NCBI RefSeq assembly: GCF_036017915.1
Contig: NZ_CP107929.1
Span: 806,001-870,000 of the forward strand
Reading direction: 5' to 3'
Source of the DNA: Micromonospora sp. NBC_00421
GTDB taxonomy: Bacteria > Actinomycetota > Actinomycetes > Mycobacteriales > Micromonosporaceae
DNA: 64,000 nucleotides
A program made the position numbers and the translations under genes. The notes beneath the pieces were generated by a model that saw only the letters and a list, made by a program, of their open reading frames with translations, was not told where the DNA came from and did not search any database. This document shows, piece after piece, positions 46,349 through 54,516 of the stretch; the first letter of the stretch is position 1; each line of letters begins with the position of its first letter.

Positions 46349-47094
46349 TCAGTGCCCAGGGGTACGCACGGGCCGTCCGACCCGTCCTCGACCGGCTGGT
46401 CGACTCCCAGGCCGAGGCGATCGGCCGGGCCGCCGACCTGATCGCCACCAGCCTGCGGGCCGGCGGGGTGCTCCACGCCTTCGGCGCGGGCCACTCCGAG
46501 GCGTTCGCCGCCGAGTTGGTGGCCCGCGCCGGCGGTCTGGTCCCCACCAACCGGCTCAGCCTGCACGACCTGGTGCTGCACGGCGACGCCCCGCGCGACG
46601 TGCTCACCGACCCCAAGCTGGAACGCGACCCGGCTGTGGCCCACCAGCTCTACCCGCTGGCCCGACCGCAGCCGGCCGACGTCTTCCTGATCGCCTCCCA
46701 GTCCGGCATCAACGGCTCGGTCGTCGAGCTGGCGATGCTGGTCACCGGGCGCGGCCACCCGCTGGTCGCGGTCACCTCGGTCGCACACACCGCACGGGTC
46801 GCCCCCCGCCACCCGTCCGGTCACCGACTCGCCGACCTCGCCGACGTCGTGCTGGACAACGGCGCCCCGTACGGCGACGCACTGCTGCCGCTGGAGGGCG
46901 GCGGCGCGGTCTGTGCGGTCTCCTCGGTCACCTCGGCGCTGCTGGCGCAACTGGTGACCGCGGAGGTCGTCCGACGGTTCCACCAGGCCGGAGAGGTACC
47001 CCCTATCTACCTCTCCGCCAACGTCCCCGGTGGGGACGCGCACAACCTCGCCCTCGAGTCGCGGTACGCCGGGCGTCTCCGGCGCACCGCCTGA
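46345..47094 (+). CDS. SIS-domain sugar isomerase-like protein
   Basis: A 249-residue SIS-fold protein (about 30-240) with LHAFGAGHSEAFAAELVARA, VFLIASQSGINGSVVELAML and PLEGGGAVCAVSSVTSALLA. SIS proteins act on phospho-sugars as isomerases, deaminases or etherases; catalytic residues for a specific reaction are not evident. ATG at 46345 overlaps the rpiR stop. It lies between the regulator and the ngcE transporter, so it probably acts on GlcNAc- or MurNAc-phosphate. Confidence 0.82.
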   Translation: MISAQGYARAVRPVLDRLVDSQAEAIGRAADLIATSLRAGGVLHAFGAGHSEAFAAELVARAGGLVPTNRLSLHDLVLHGDAPRDVLTDPKLERDPAVAHQLYPLARPQPADVFLIASQSGINGSVVELAMLVTGRGHPLVAVTSVAHTARVAPRHPSGHRLADLADVVLDNGAPYGDALLPLEGGGAVCAVSSVTSALLAQLVTAEVVRRFHQAGEVPPIYLSANVPGGDAHNLALESRYAGRLRRTA

Positions 47095-47119
47095 CCCGAA
47101 CACCCAAGGAGAGACGACG

Positions 47120-48559
47120 ATGTCGAATACCCCCGAGAACCCGACCCCGCTGAGCCGGCGGAGCCTGTTGGGTCGTACCGCCGCGGCGGGCCTGCTCGCC
47201 ACGCCGGTGGTCGGCCTGCTCGGCGCCTGCGCCACAAGCGGCTCCGACGAGGGCGACAACACCAAGGCGGAGGAGGGCACCAAGAGCGCCACCAACCCGC
47301 TCGGCGCCGCCGAGGACGCCCCGCTGGAGGTGGTCATCTTCAACGGCGGCTACGGCGAGAAGTACGCCACCGACGTGCACGAGCCGCTCTACAAGAAGGC
47401 GTTCCCCAAGGCGGAGATCAAGCACCAGTCCACCCAGGCGGTCTCCACAGTGCTCCAGCCCCGGTTCGCCTCGGGCAACCCGCCGGAGTTCGTCAACAAC
47501 TCCGGCGAGAAGCTGATCGACTTCGGCTCGCTGGTCGCCGACGGGCAGCTGATGGACCTCACCGAGCTGTGGGACGCCCCGTCGGTCGACGACCCGAGCA
47601 AGAAGGTCCGCGACACCGTCGTCCCCGGCACCGTCGAGGCCGGCTCGTTCAACGGCAAGCCGTACGTCCTGTACTACGTCTCCACCGTCTTCGGCATCTG
47701 GTACTCGGGCAAGCTGTTCAAGGAGAACGGCTGGGCGCCGGCGAAGGACTGGTCGGAGTTCACCGCCCTGCTCGACAAGATCAAGACCAAGGGCATCACT
47801 CCGTACGGCTACGCCGGGGCGAACGCGGCCTACTACCAGTGGAACGTGATCCTGACCCACGCCGCGAAGATCGGCGGCACCGACGTGCTCAAGAACATCG
47901 ACAACCTGGAGGACGGCGCCTGGCAGCAGGACGCCGTCAAGCAGGCCGCCGAGGCGTGGGCCGAGATCGGCGCGAAGTACGTCGACAAGAGCTTCGAGGG
48001 GCTCAAGCACACCGACGTGCAGCTGCGGCAGAACCAGTACAAGCTGGCCCTCTACCCCAGTGGCGACTGGCTGGAGGGTGAGCAGAAGAAGGACACGCCG
48101 GCCGGCTTCGACTACCAGCTGATGCCGGTGCCGAGCCTGTCCGGCTCGGACAAGCTGCCGGGCACCGCGGTACGCGCCACCGCCGGTGAGGGCTACTTCG
48201 TCTCGGCCAAGAGCAAGAACCCGCGCGGTGGTCTGGAGTACATGCGTCAGATGCTCTCGGTCGCCGGGGCGAAGGGCTTCACCGAGGTGGTCAAGGCCCC
48301 GACGGTGGTCACCGCCGGCAGCGCCGGCTTCGCCTTCCCGCCGGGGGTGGCCAGCTCGCAGGCAGCCCTCGCCGCCGCCGGCAAGGACGTGTTCAACCTG
48401 TACTTCGACGGCTGGTACAAGGAGCTCGACACGGAGGCGCGGACCGCCACCAACGAGCTGATGTTCGGCCGGATCAAGGCGGACGCCTTCGTGGAGCGGA
48501 TCCAGAAGCGGGCCGACGCCATCAAGAAGGACAGCTCCGTCGCCAAGTTCACGCGCTGA
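47120..48559 (+). CDS. ngcE: substrate-binding lipoprotein of GlcNAc/chitobiose ABC transporter, NgcE-like
   Basis: A 479-residue Tat-type lipoprotein. The signal has RRSLLGRTAAAGLLATPVVG and the lipobox LLGAC (Cys near 34). The mature part matches NgcE of Streptomyces (DAPLEVVIFNGGYGEKYATD, QPRFASGNPPEFVNNSG, TVFGIWYSGKLF). It should bind GlcNAc and chitobiose outside the cell. ATG at 47120 has GGAGAG upstream. Followed directly by two permease genes; no ATPase gene is here, so a shared MsiK-type ATPase elsewhere is likely. Confidence 0.9.
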   Translation: MSNTPENPTPLSRRSLLGRTAAAGLLATPVVGLLGACATSGSDEGDNTKAEEGTKSATNPLGAAEDAPLEVVIFNGGYGEKYATDVHEPLYKKAFPKAEIKHQSTQAVSTVLQPRFASGNPPEFVNNSGEKLIDFGSLVADGQLMDLTELWDAPSVDDPSKKVRDTVVPGTVEAGSFNGKPYVLYYVSTVFGIWYSGKLFKENGWAPAKDWSEFTALLDKIKTKGITPYGYAGANAAYYQWNVILTHAAKIGGTDVLKNIDNLEDGAWQQDAVKQAAEAWAEIGAKYVDKSFEGLKHTDVQLRQNQYKLALYPSGDWLEGEQKKDTPAGFDYQLMPVPSLSGSDKLPGTAVRATAGEGYFVSAKSKNPRGGLEYMRQMLSVAGAKGFTEVVKAPTVVTAGSAGFAFPPGVASSQAALAAAGKDVFNLYFDGWYKELDTEARTATNELMFGRIKADAFVERIQKRADAIKKDSSVAKFTR

Positions 48560-48579
48560 CCGATCGGAGTAGCGGGATC

Positions 48580-49488
48580 ATGCGGCACGGCAAGTATCCG
48601 TTCGTGATCGGGTTCCTCTTCGCCCCGGTCACGCTGTACGTGGTCTTCGTCATCGCACCGTACGCGCAGGCGTTCCAGATCTCGATGACCAACTGGCGGG
48701 GGCTGTCCGCCCCGCAGTGGGTGGGCTTCGACAACTACCGGCGGCTGCTCGACGACGGGCGCTTCTGGCAGGCGGTCCAGCACCACGGCGTACTGCTGCT
48801 TGCCCTGCCGCTGATCACGATCGCCATCGCGCTGTTCTTCGCCTTCCTGCTCAACGTGGGCGGACGCAGCGTGGGCGGTCAGCGGCAGGGGGTCAGGGGG
48901 GCGGCGTTCTACCGGGTGGTGTTCTTCTTCCCCCAGGTTTTGGCGGTGGCCATCATCGCTGTGCTGTTCCAGATGGTGTACCGACCCAACGAGTCCGGCC
49001 TGATCAACGGTGTGCTGATGAAGTTCGGCCTGGATCCGGTGCTGTTCCTGATCCGGCCGAACCTGGCCCTGTGGTCGATCATCGCGGTGCTGGTCTGGCA
49101 GGCGGTCGGCTTCTACGTGGTGCTCTTCTCGGCCGGGATGTCCGCCATCCCGGGCGAGATCTACGAGGCGGCCGAGATGGACGGGGCGAGCAAGGTGATG
49201 CTCTTCTTCCGGGTCACCCTGCCGCTGCTCTGGGACACCCTCCAGGTCGCCTGGGTCTATCTCGGCATCGCCGCGTTCGACGCGTTCGCCATCGTCGCGG
49301 TGCTCTCGGTGGACGGCGGCGGCCCGGACGGCGCGACGACGGTGCTGGCGATGGAGATCTACCGCAACGCCTTCGTCTACTCGAAGTACGGCTACGCCTC
49401 GGCGATGGGCGTGGCGCTGTTCTTCCTCACCCTCACGTTCGCGGCGCTGACGCTGCGGTTGACCAAGCGGGAAAGCGTGGAGTACTGA
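48580..49488 (+). CDS. ngcF: ABC sugar permease, NgcF-like
   Basis: A 302-residue inner-membrane permease with about six helices, the first FVIGFLFAPVTLYVVFVIAP. The EAA loop motif IYEAAEMDGASKVMLFFRVT (about residues 190-209) contacts the ATPase. It pairs with NgcG to import GlcNAc or chitobiose delivered by NgcE. ATG at 48580 has GGAG upstream. Two nt separate its stop from the next gene. Confidence 0.9.
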   Translation: MRHGKYPFVIGFLFAPVTLYVVFVIAPYAQAFQISMTNWRGLSAPQWVGFDNYRRLLDDGRFWQAVQHHGVLLLALPLITIAIALFFAFLLNVGGRSVGGQRQGVRGAAFYRVVFFFPQVLAVAIIAVLFQMVYRPNESGLINGVLMKFGLDPVLFLIRPNLALWSIIAVLVWQAVGFYVVLFSAGMSAIPGEIYEAAEMDGASKVMLFFRVTLPLLWDTLQVAWVYLGIAAFDAFAIVAVLSVDGGGPDGATTVLAMEIYRNAFVYSKYGYASAMGVALFFLTLTFAALTLRLTKRESVEY

Positions 49489-49489
49489 G

Positions 49490-50410
49490 ATGGCCGCACA
49501 GACGACGCTGCCGCCGACCTCGGCGGACACCCCGCCGGGTCGGCCCGCCACCCCCGCCCGCCGGGCCCGGCGAGAGCAGCATGAGGTACGACTGTTCAGC
49601 GGGCTCGGTCAGCTGGCGCTCGCCGTCTGGGCGGTGATCGTCATCGTGCCGATCCTCTGGACGTTCCTGGCCGCGTTCAAGAACACCGGCGAGATCTTCA
49701 GCAGCCCGTGGACACTGCCGGCGGAGCTACGCTGGGAGAACTTCGGCCGGGCCTGGACCAAGGCGCACATCGGCCGGTACTTCCTCAACAGCGTCTTCGT
49801 GGTGTCGTGCAGCACCTTCGGCACCATGCTGCTCGGCTCGATGGCGGCGTACGTGCTGGCCCGGTACAGGTTCCGGGGCAACCGGGCGATCTACTACCTG
49901 TTCGTCTCCGGGTTGGCCTTCCCGGTCTTCCTGGCGCTGGTGCCGCTGTTCTTCGTGGTCCGCAACCTGGGCCTGCTGGACACCCACACCGGCGTGATCC
50001 TGGTCTACATCGCCTACTCGCTGCCGTTCACCATCTTCTTCCTGGCCGCGTTCTTCCGGACGCTGCCGAACTCGGTGGCCGAGGCCGGCATGATCGACGG
50101 CTGCTCGCACACCCGGCTGTTCTTCCAGGTGATGCTGCCGATGGCGAAGCCGGGCCTGATCAGCGTGGCGATCTTCAACATCATCGGGCAGTGGGCGCAG
50201 TACCAGCTACCCCTGGTGCTGCTCTCCAACGCCAAGGACAAGTGGGTGCTCACCCAGGGCATCGCCGACATCTCGGTCAACGCCGGCTACGAGGCCGACT
50301 GGTCCGGCCTGTTCGCCGCCCTGACCATCGCCATCCTCCCCATGATCATCGTGTACGCGATCTTCCAGCGGCAGATCCAGTCCGGCCTGACCTCCGGCGC
50401 GGTGAAGTAG
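49490..50410 (+). CDS. ngcG: ABC sugar permease, NgcG-like
   Basis: A 306-residue permease with six helices, preceded by about 35 Pro/Thr-rich cytoplasmic residues. The EAA motif is VAEAGMIDGCSHTRLFFQVM, with LPMAKPGLISVAIFNIIGQW after it. It is the third gene of the NgcEFG unit. A hairpin at 50418 follows immediately. Confidence 0.9.
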   Translation: MAAQTTLPPTSADTPPGRPATPARRARREQHEVRLFSGLGQLALAVWAVIVIVPILWTFLAAFKNTGEIFSSPWTLPAELRWENFGRAWTKAHIGRYFLNSVFVVSCSTFGTMLLGSMAAYVLARYRFRGNRAIYYLFVSGLAFPVFLALVPLFFVVRNLGLLDTHTGVILVYIAYSLPFTIFFLAAFFRTLPNSVAEAGMIDGCSHTRLFFQVMLPMAKPGLISVAIFNIIGQWAQYQLPLVLLSNAKDKWVLTQGIADISVNAGYEADWSGLFAALTIAILPMIIVYAIFQRQIQSGLTSGAVK

Positions 50411-50417
50411 CCCGCCC

Positions 50418-50446
50418 CGGCGACGGGTTTGGCCAGCCCGTCGCCG
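50418..50446 (+). terminator. terminator after the ngcEFG operon
   Basis: CGGCGACGGG (50418-50427) pairs perfectly with CCCGTCGCCG (50437-50446), starting 8 nt past the ngcG stop. Confidence 0.75.
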
Positions 50447-50554
50447 AGGTGGCGGGGGTTTGGGCGGTCGGTGGCCGAGGTGGTGGTGGTCTGCCCGTCC
50501 GTGGTCGAGGTGGCGGCGAACGTCCGGCCTCGTGCAGGGCAGACACCAGATGCC

Positions 50555-50610
50555 CGGAGGTCGGTATGCCACTGAGGCATAAATATGCCTCAGTGGCATA
50601 CCGACCTCCG
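50555..50610. repeat. long near-perfect palindrome, 27-bp arms
   Basis: CGGAGGTCGGTATGCCACTG at 50555-50574 plus AGGCATA pairs with TATGCCTCAGTGGCATACCG plus ACCTCCG, ending at 50610. The arms are exact and the loop is only AA (50582-50583). As DNA it can extrude a cruciform; as RNA it is a very strong hairpin. The surrounding gap 50411-50963 also holds three imperfect copies of GCCGAGGTGGCGG (from 50444) and the pyrimidine repeats below. I see no gene in it. Confidence 0.95.
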
Positions 50611-50710
50611 CGCGATATCACCTCCGCTCCATCCCCCGTCCTGCCTCGTCCGTCGGGGGCCGCCGTCCCGTCCCGTCGGGCGCCGCCCGCCCCGTCCTGC
50701 CTCGTTCCGT

Positions 50711-50857
50711 CTCGCCCGCCCGCCTGCCCGTCTCGCCCCGTCCGCCTGCCCGTCTCGCCCGCCCGCCTGCCCGTCTCGCCCCGTCCGCCTGCCCGTCTCG
50801 CCCGCCCGCCTGCCCGTCTCGCCCCGTCCGTCTCGCCTGCTCGTCTCGCCTGCTCGT
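50711..50857. repeat. pyrimidine-rich tandem repeat, alternating 21/22-bp units
   Basis: Units starting CTCGCCCGCCCGCCTGCCCG alternate with CTCGCCCCGTCCGCCTGCCC at 50711, 50732, 50754, 50775, 50797 and 50818, then decay to shorter CTCGCCTGCTCGT copies. The + strand is almost all C and T. No open frame is convincing. It lies in the gap before the polymerase gene. Confidence 0.8.
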
Positions 50858-50963
50858 CCCGGCCGGCGGTCCACGCCCGTTGGTGACGACGACCGGTGGC
50901 CTGAGCCGCTGGCCGGGCGGGAGCGCGCCGGGGGGTGTCACAGGGACGGGGCAGAATCGGGGC

Positions 50964-52661
50964 GTGGCGGTGGCGGTGGTGGCAGGCGAGCGGGGCGGTG
51001 GAGTGCTCCGGCCGCTGGACGACGCCGGCCTACCGGTCGGGCCCGCCGAGGTGGTCGACGACCTGCCCGGGGCCGTCGCCGTCCGCGAGGCGGCCGAGCG
51101 CCCGCGCTGGGTGTGGTCGTCCGGCGCGGCGAGCTATCCGGCCCTGCTGCGCGCCGGGGTGCGGGTCGAGCGCTGCCACGACGTCGAGCTGACCGAGGCG
51201 CTGCTGCTGGGGCACGCCGGCCGGTGGGGCGAGCCGCGCTCGCTGGCTGCCGCGTACGCCCGGCAGGTCGGGGCCGCCGTCCCACCCGACCCGCCGCCCC
51301 GGCCGCCCGCGCCGCCCGGCCACGGCCAGGCCGCGCTCTTCGAGGCCGTTCCCGGCCCGCCGGCCCCCGGCATCGACGCCCTGACCCGGGTGTACGCCGA
51401 CCAGCTCGCCCGGGTCGCCGCCACCGCGCCGCCGGGCCGGTTCCGGCTGCTGGTCGCGGCCGAGTCGGCCGGCGCGCTGGTCGCGGTCGAGATGGCCGCC
51501 ACCGGGCTGCCCTGGCGGGCAGACGTGCACGACGCGCTCCTCGCTGAGCTGCTGGGTGAGCCGTCCCCGGTGGGTGGGCCGCCCCGGCGGCTGGCCGAGC
51601 TGTCCGCCCGGATCGCCGAGGCCCTCGGTGTCCGGCAACTGCACACCGACTCCCCGGCCGAGCTGTTGCGCGCGTTCGCCCGGGTCGGCGTGGAGCTGCC
51701 GAACACCCGGGCCTGGGTGCTGCGCGGCGTCGACCACCCGGCCGTGCCGCTGGTGCTCGAATACAAGGAGCTCTATCGGATCTGGACGGCGCACGGCTGG
51801 GCCTGGCGGGACGCCTGGGTCCGCGACGGCCGGTTCCGACCGGAGTACGTCCCCGGCGGGGTGGTCTCCGGCCGGTGGGCGACCCGGGGCGGCGGCGCGT
51901 TGCAGATCCCCAAGGTGATCCGTCGGGCGGTGGTGGCCGATCCGGGCTGGCGACTTGTGGTGGCCGACGCCGGTCAGCTGGAGCCCCGGGTGCTCGCCGC
52001 GGTCTCCGGCGACGCCCGGTTGGCCACCGCCGGTGCGGCCGGTGATCTCTATGCGGCGCTGGCCCGGGATTCCTTCGGTGGTGACCGCGCACGGGCCAAG
52101 CTCGCCCTGCTCGGCGCGATGTACGGGCAGACCGGTGGGGCGGCGCTGCCCGCCCTGGCGGTGCTCAAGCGCAGCTATCCGACCGCCTTCGGTTACCTGG
52201 AGGCGGCGGCCCGCACCGGCGAGGCGGGCGGCCTGGTCCGCTCCTGGCTCGGCCGGACCTGTCCGCCGGGGACGGCGGGTCTCGGCGGCGGCGACGACGT
52301 CCCGTCGGACCCGGACGTCGGGTCGGATCCGCGCTCGCCCCGGGCCCGGGCGGCCCGGTCCCGGGGCCGGTTCACCCGGAACTTCGTCATCCAGGCCACC
52401 GCCGCCGAGTGGGCCTCGACGCTGCTCGCCACGCTCCGGGGCGAACTGGCCGCGGTCGGCGGCGAACCGGCCGGAGCCGGCGGCGAACTGGTCTTCTTCC
52501 AGCACGACGAGGTCATCGTGCACTGTCCCGCCGAGCGCGCCGACGCGGTCGTCGACGCGATCCGCCGAGCCGGATCGCGCGCCTCGACACTGCTGTTCGG
52601 CAACACCCCGGTCCGTTTCCCCCTGGACCTCTCCACAGTCACCTGCTACGCCACCGCCTAA
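50964..52661 (+). CDS. A-family DNA polymerase, stand-alone (degenerate exonuclease)
   Basis: A 565-residue DNA polymerase I-type protein. Motif A is VVADAGQLEPRVLAAVSGD (Asp and Gln), motif B is RARAKLALLGAMYGQTGG (Lys and Tyr-Gly), and motif C is FFQHDEVIVHC (catalytic His-Asp). The 5' nuclease domain of PolA is missing and the 3'-5' exonuclease half (about 1-200) keeps little of its DxE motif (GALVAVEMAATGLPWR). NCBI-type names call such actinobacterial proteins bifunctional 3'-5' exonuclease/DNA polymerase. Probably a repair or accessory polymerase. GTG at 50964 is chosen; the upstream open frame is repeat DNA. Confidence 0.85.
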   Translation: MAVAVVAGERGGGVLRPLDDAGLPVGPAEVVDDLPGAVAVREAAERPRWVWSSGAASYPALLRAGVRVERCHDVELTEALLLGHAGRWGEPRSLAAAYARQVGAAVPPDPPPRPPAPPGHGQAALFEAVPGPPAPGIDALTRVYADQLARVAATAPPGRFRLLVAAESAGALVAVEMAATGLPWRADVHDALLAELLGEPSPVGGPPRRLAELSARIAEALGVRQLHTDSPAELLRAFARVGVELPNTRAWVLRGVDHPAVPLVLEYKELYRIWTAHGWAWRDAWVRDGRFRPEYVPGGVVSGRWATRGGGALQIPKVIRRAVVADPGWRLVVADAGQLEPRVLAAVSGDARLATAGAAGDLYAALARDSFGGDRARAKLALLGAMYGQTGGAALPALAVLKRSYPTAFGYLEAAARTGEAGGLVRSWLGRTCPPGTAGLGGGDDVPSDPDVGSDPRSPRARAARSRGRFTRNFVIQATAAEWASTLLATLRGELAAVGGEPAGAGGELVFFQHDEVIVHCPAERADAVVDAIRRAGSRASTLLFGNTPVRFPLDLSTVTCYATA

Positions 52662-52772
52662 CCCCCACCCCCCACCCCCACCCCCACCCCCACCAACCCA
52701 CCCCCACCAACCCACCCCCACCCCCACCAACCCACCCCCACCCACCCCCCTCGCCCCGGTCCCACCTCGCCC
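52662..52772. other. C-rich simple-sequence tract after the polymerase gene
   Basis: The + strand is a run of CCCACC and CCAACCCACC motifs immediately after the polymerase stop, leading into repeat copy 4. The minus strand could form G-quadruplexes. No gene. Confidence 0.7.
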
Positions 52773-52840
52773 CCCCGGTGATCAAGAGGTTTGCGTCATG
52801 GGGAGGCGCGAACCTGACGTAAACTTCTTGATCACCGGGG
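52773..52840. repeat. dispersed palindromic repeat, family A copy 4
   Basis: Arms CCCCGGTGATCAAGAGGTTT plus GCGTCA and TGACGTAAACTTCTTGATCA plus CCGGGG. Two stem positions are G-T pairs in + strand orientation. A second partial TTGATCACGGGG follows at 52850. It lies between the polymerase and MobA-like genes. Confidence 0.9.
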
Positions 52841-52953
52841 AAAGTGCGGGTTGATCACGGGGGGAGTGCGGCAGGGGCGGGTGGGGTGAAGCTATATGCG
52901 TCAAATATCCGTTTCGGGCCGACACTCATCTCTCGGGGGCTCGTTGCATTGGT

Positions 52954-53562
52954 GTGCGTATCGCAGGAATGATCATCGCGGCGGGCGGGGGACGCCGGCT
53001 GGGCGGCCCCGAGGCGTTACTGCGCCAAGGGGACCGGCCGCTTGTCAGCCGGATGGTCGAGACGATGACCGAGGCCGGTTGCGGGCAGTTGGTGGTCGTG
53101 CTGGGGGCGGCGGCCGACGAGGTCCGCGCGGCGGCCGACCTGAGCCCCGCCACGGTGGTGGTCAACCGGGCCTGGGGGACCGGGGTCGGCTCGTCGATCC
53201 GGGCCGGACTGGCCGCGTTGGCCGACGAACGGGTCGAGGCGGTGGTGGTGGTGCCGGTCGACATGCCCGGTCTCACCCCGGCGGCGGTCCGGCGGGTGGC
53301 CGCCCTGCCGTACCCGGACGTGCTGGCCTGCGCCACCTACGACGGGTTGCGCGGCTACCCGATGCTCTTCGGCCGTCGGCACTGGGCCGGCATCGCGACT
53401 CTGGCCAGCGCCGACGTCGGGGCCCGGCCGTACCTGCTGGCCCACAAGGACCAGATCGTCGACATCGCCTGCGACTCGGTCGCCGACGGCAACCGGGTGG
53501 ACAGCCCGGAGCTGATGGCGCTCTACGGCCTCACCGTGCCACCCCAGCGGGTCGGCGTCTGA
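52954..53562 (+). CDS. MobA/MocA-like nucleotidyltransferase
   Basis: A 202-residue NTP-transferase-fold protein. The nucleotide loop is IIAAGGGRRLGGPEALLR (about residues 7-24). The VVNRAWGTGVGSSIRAGLAA and VVVPVDMPGLTPAAV segments match molybdenum-cofactor cytidylyl/guanylyltransferases (MocA/MobA). No Mo-enzyme gene is adjacent, so the cofactor role is inferred from family only. GTG at 52954 starts; it converges with the YdjM-like gene. Confidence 0.85.
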   Translation: MRIAGMIIAAGGGRRLGGPEALLRQGDRPLVSRMVETMTEAGCGQLVVVLGAAADEVRAAADLSPATVVVNRAWGTGVGSSIRAGLAALADERVEAVVVVPVDMPGLTPAAVRRVAALPYPDVLACATYDGLRGYPMLFGRRHWAGIATLASADVGARPYLLAHKDQIVDIACDSVADGNRVDSPELMALYGLTVPPQRVGV

Positions 53563-53604
53563 GGGGCACACCCGGCCCACCGACCACCGGCCCACCGACC
53601 ACCG

Positions 53605-54414
53605 TCAGACCTCGATGTTGAACCGATGCAGCACCGAGGGCGCCACCAGCCCGACCGTCGCGAGCACCGAGAGCACCGTCAACGCGGTACGCAACACCAC
53701 CACCTCGGCCTTGCTGCCGGTACGCAGCGCGATGCTGTTCGGCAGCCCGATCATCGTCCACATCCGACGCTTGATCGGAATCGGCCAGAGGATCGGCACC
53801 CCGGCCTTGGTGATCATGTCACCGAGGATGTGCACGAAGCAGCCCACCCCGACCGCCAACCCGATCATCGGATAACCACGGTCGCCGGGCAGGTTGGCGA
53901 AGGTGAACCAGGCGGCGGCGGCCGAGACGAGCGTGACGATCACCCAGCCGGCCCGCTCGGCCCACTTGTCGAAGAGGCCGCGTAGCGCCAGCCCGATCAT
54001 GAAGAACAGGATGCCCACCACCGCCCACTTGCCGTACGCGGTGCAGAGCGCGGTGGTGCCCCAGCCGACCAGCACGGTGAACGGGATGGTGTGGGTCAGC
54101 GTACGGTGGCCGTTGTTGCGGCGCGGGTCCCGGCTGAGCTTGGTGGCGTAGTAGACCCCGAGCGAGATCTTCTCCATCACCTCGGCGACGAAGAGCGAGA
54201 AGACGCCGAAGGTACGGGCCACCGTCGCGCCGCCCTGGTTGCGGGTGACCTTGCCGGAGAGGTCGAGGTCGGGAAAGAGCGCGCCACCGGCGCAGACCGC
54301 CGTGCCGACGGCCAACGCGAGCGGAGACTGGTGGTAGTCGGCGAACTGGTCCAGCGCCCACGACCCGGTCAGCCACACCGCCGCGCCCGACAGCGCGTGG
54401 GACGGTCCCATCAT
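53605..54414 (-). CDS. YdjM/DUF457-family membrane metal-dependent hydrolase
   Basis: A 269-residue polytopic membrane protein. It has the conserved start MMGPSHALSGAAVW (His), then GGALFPDLDLSGKVT (two Asp), HRTLTHTIPFTVLVGWG (two His) and VHILGDMITKAGVP (His and Asp). These are the metal ligands of the YdjM family, LexA-regulated in E. coli. No LexA box was seen here. ATG at 54414 has GGGGAGGGG upstream. Physiological substrate unknown. Confidence 0.88.
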   Translation of the reverse strand: MMGPSHALSGAAVWLTGSWALDQFADYHQSPLALAVGTAVCAGGALFPDLDLSGKVTRNQGGATVARTFGVFSLFVAEVMEKISLGVYYATKLSRDPRRNNGHRTLTHTIPFTVLVGWGTTALCTAYGKWAVVGILFFMIGLALRGLFDKWAERAGWVIVTLVSAAAAWFTFANLPGDRGYPMIGLAVGVGCFVHILGDMITKAGVPILWPIPIKRRMWTMIGLPNSIALRTGSKAEVVVLRTALTVLSVLATVGLVAPSVLHRFNIEV

Positions 54415-54516
54415 GTCGCCTCGCCCCTCCCCGGTTTGTTGATCGACAACGCTACGCCACTGTGCCAGAACCGTCGCCGACGGGGCAATCACCCGGACGG
54501 TCCACAGGGGAGGGTG

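Noticed and set aside
50287..51547. Two mirrored frames starting with the same peptide (MPQWHTDLRA)
   Set aside because: Both arise from the 56-nt palindrome and have no other coding signs.
50964..52661. Housekeeping DNA polymerase I (polA)
   Set aside because: It lacks the N-terminal 5' nuclease domain and is much shorter than PolA.
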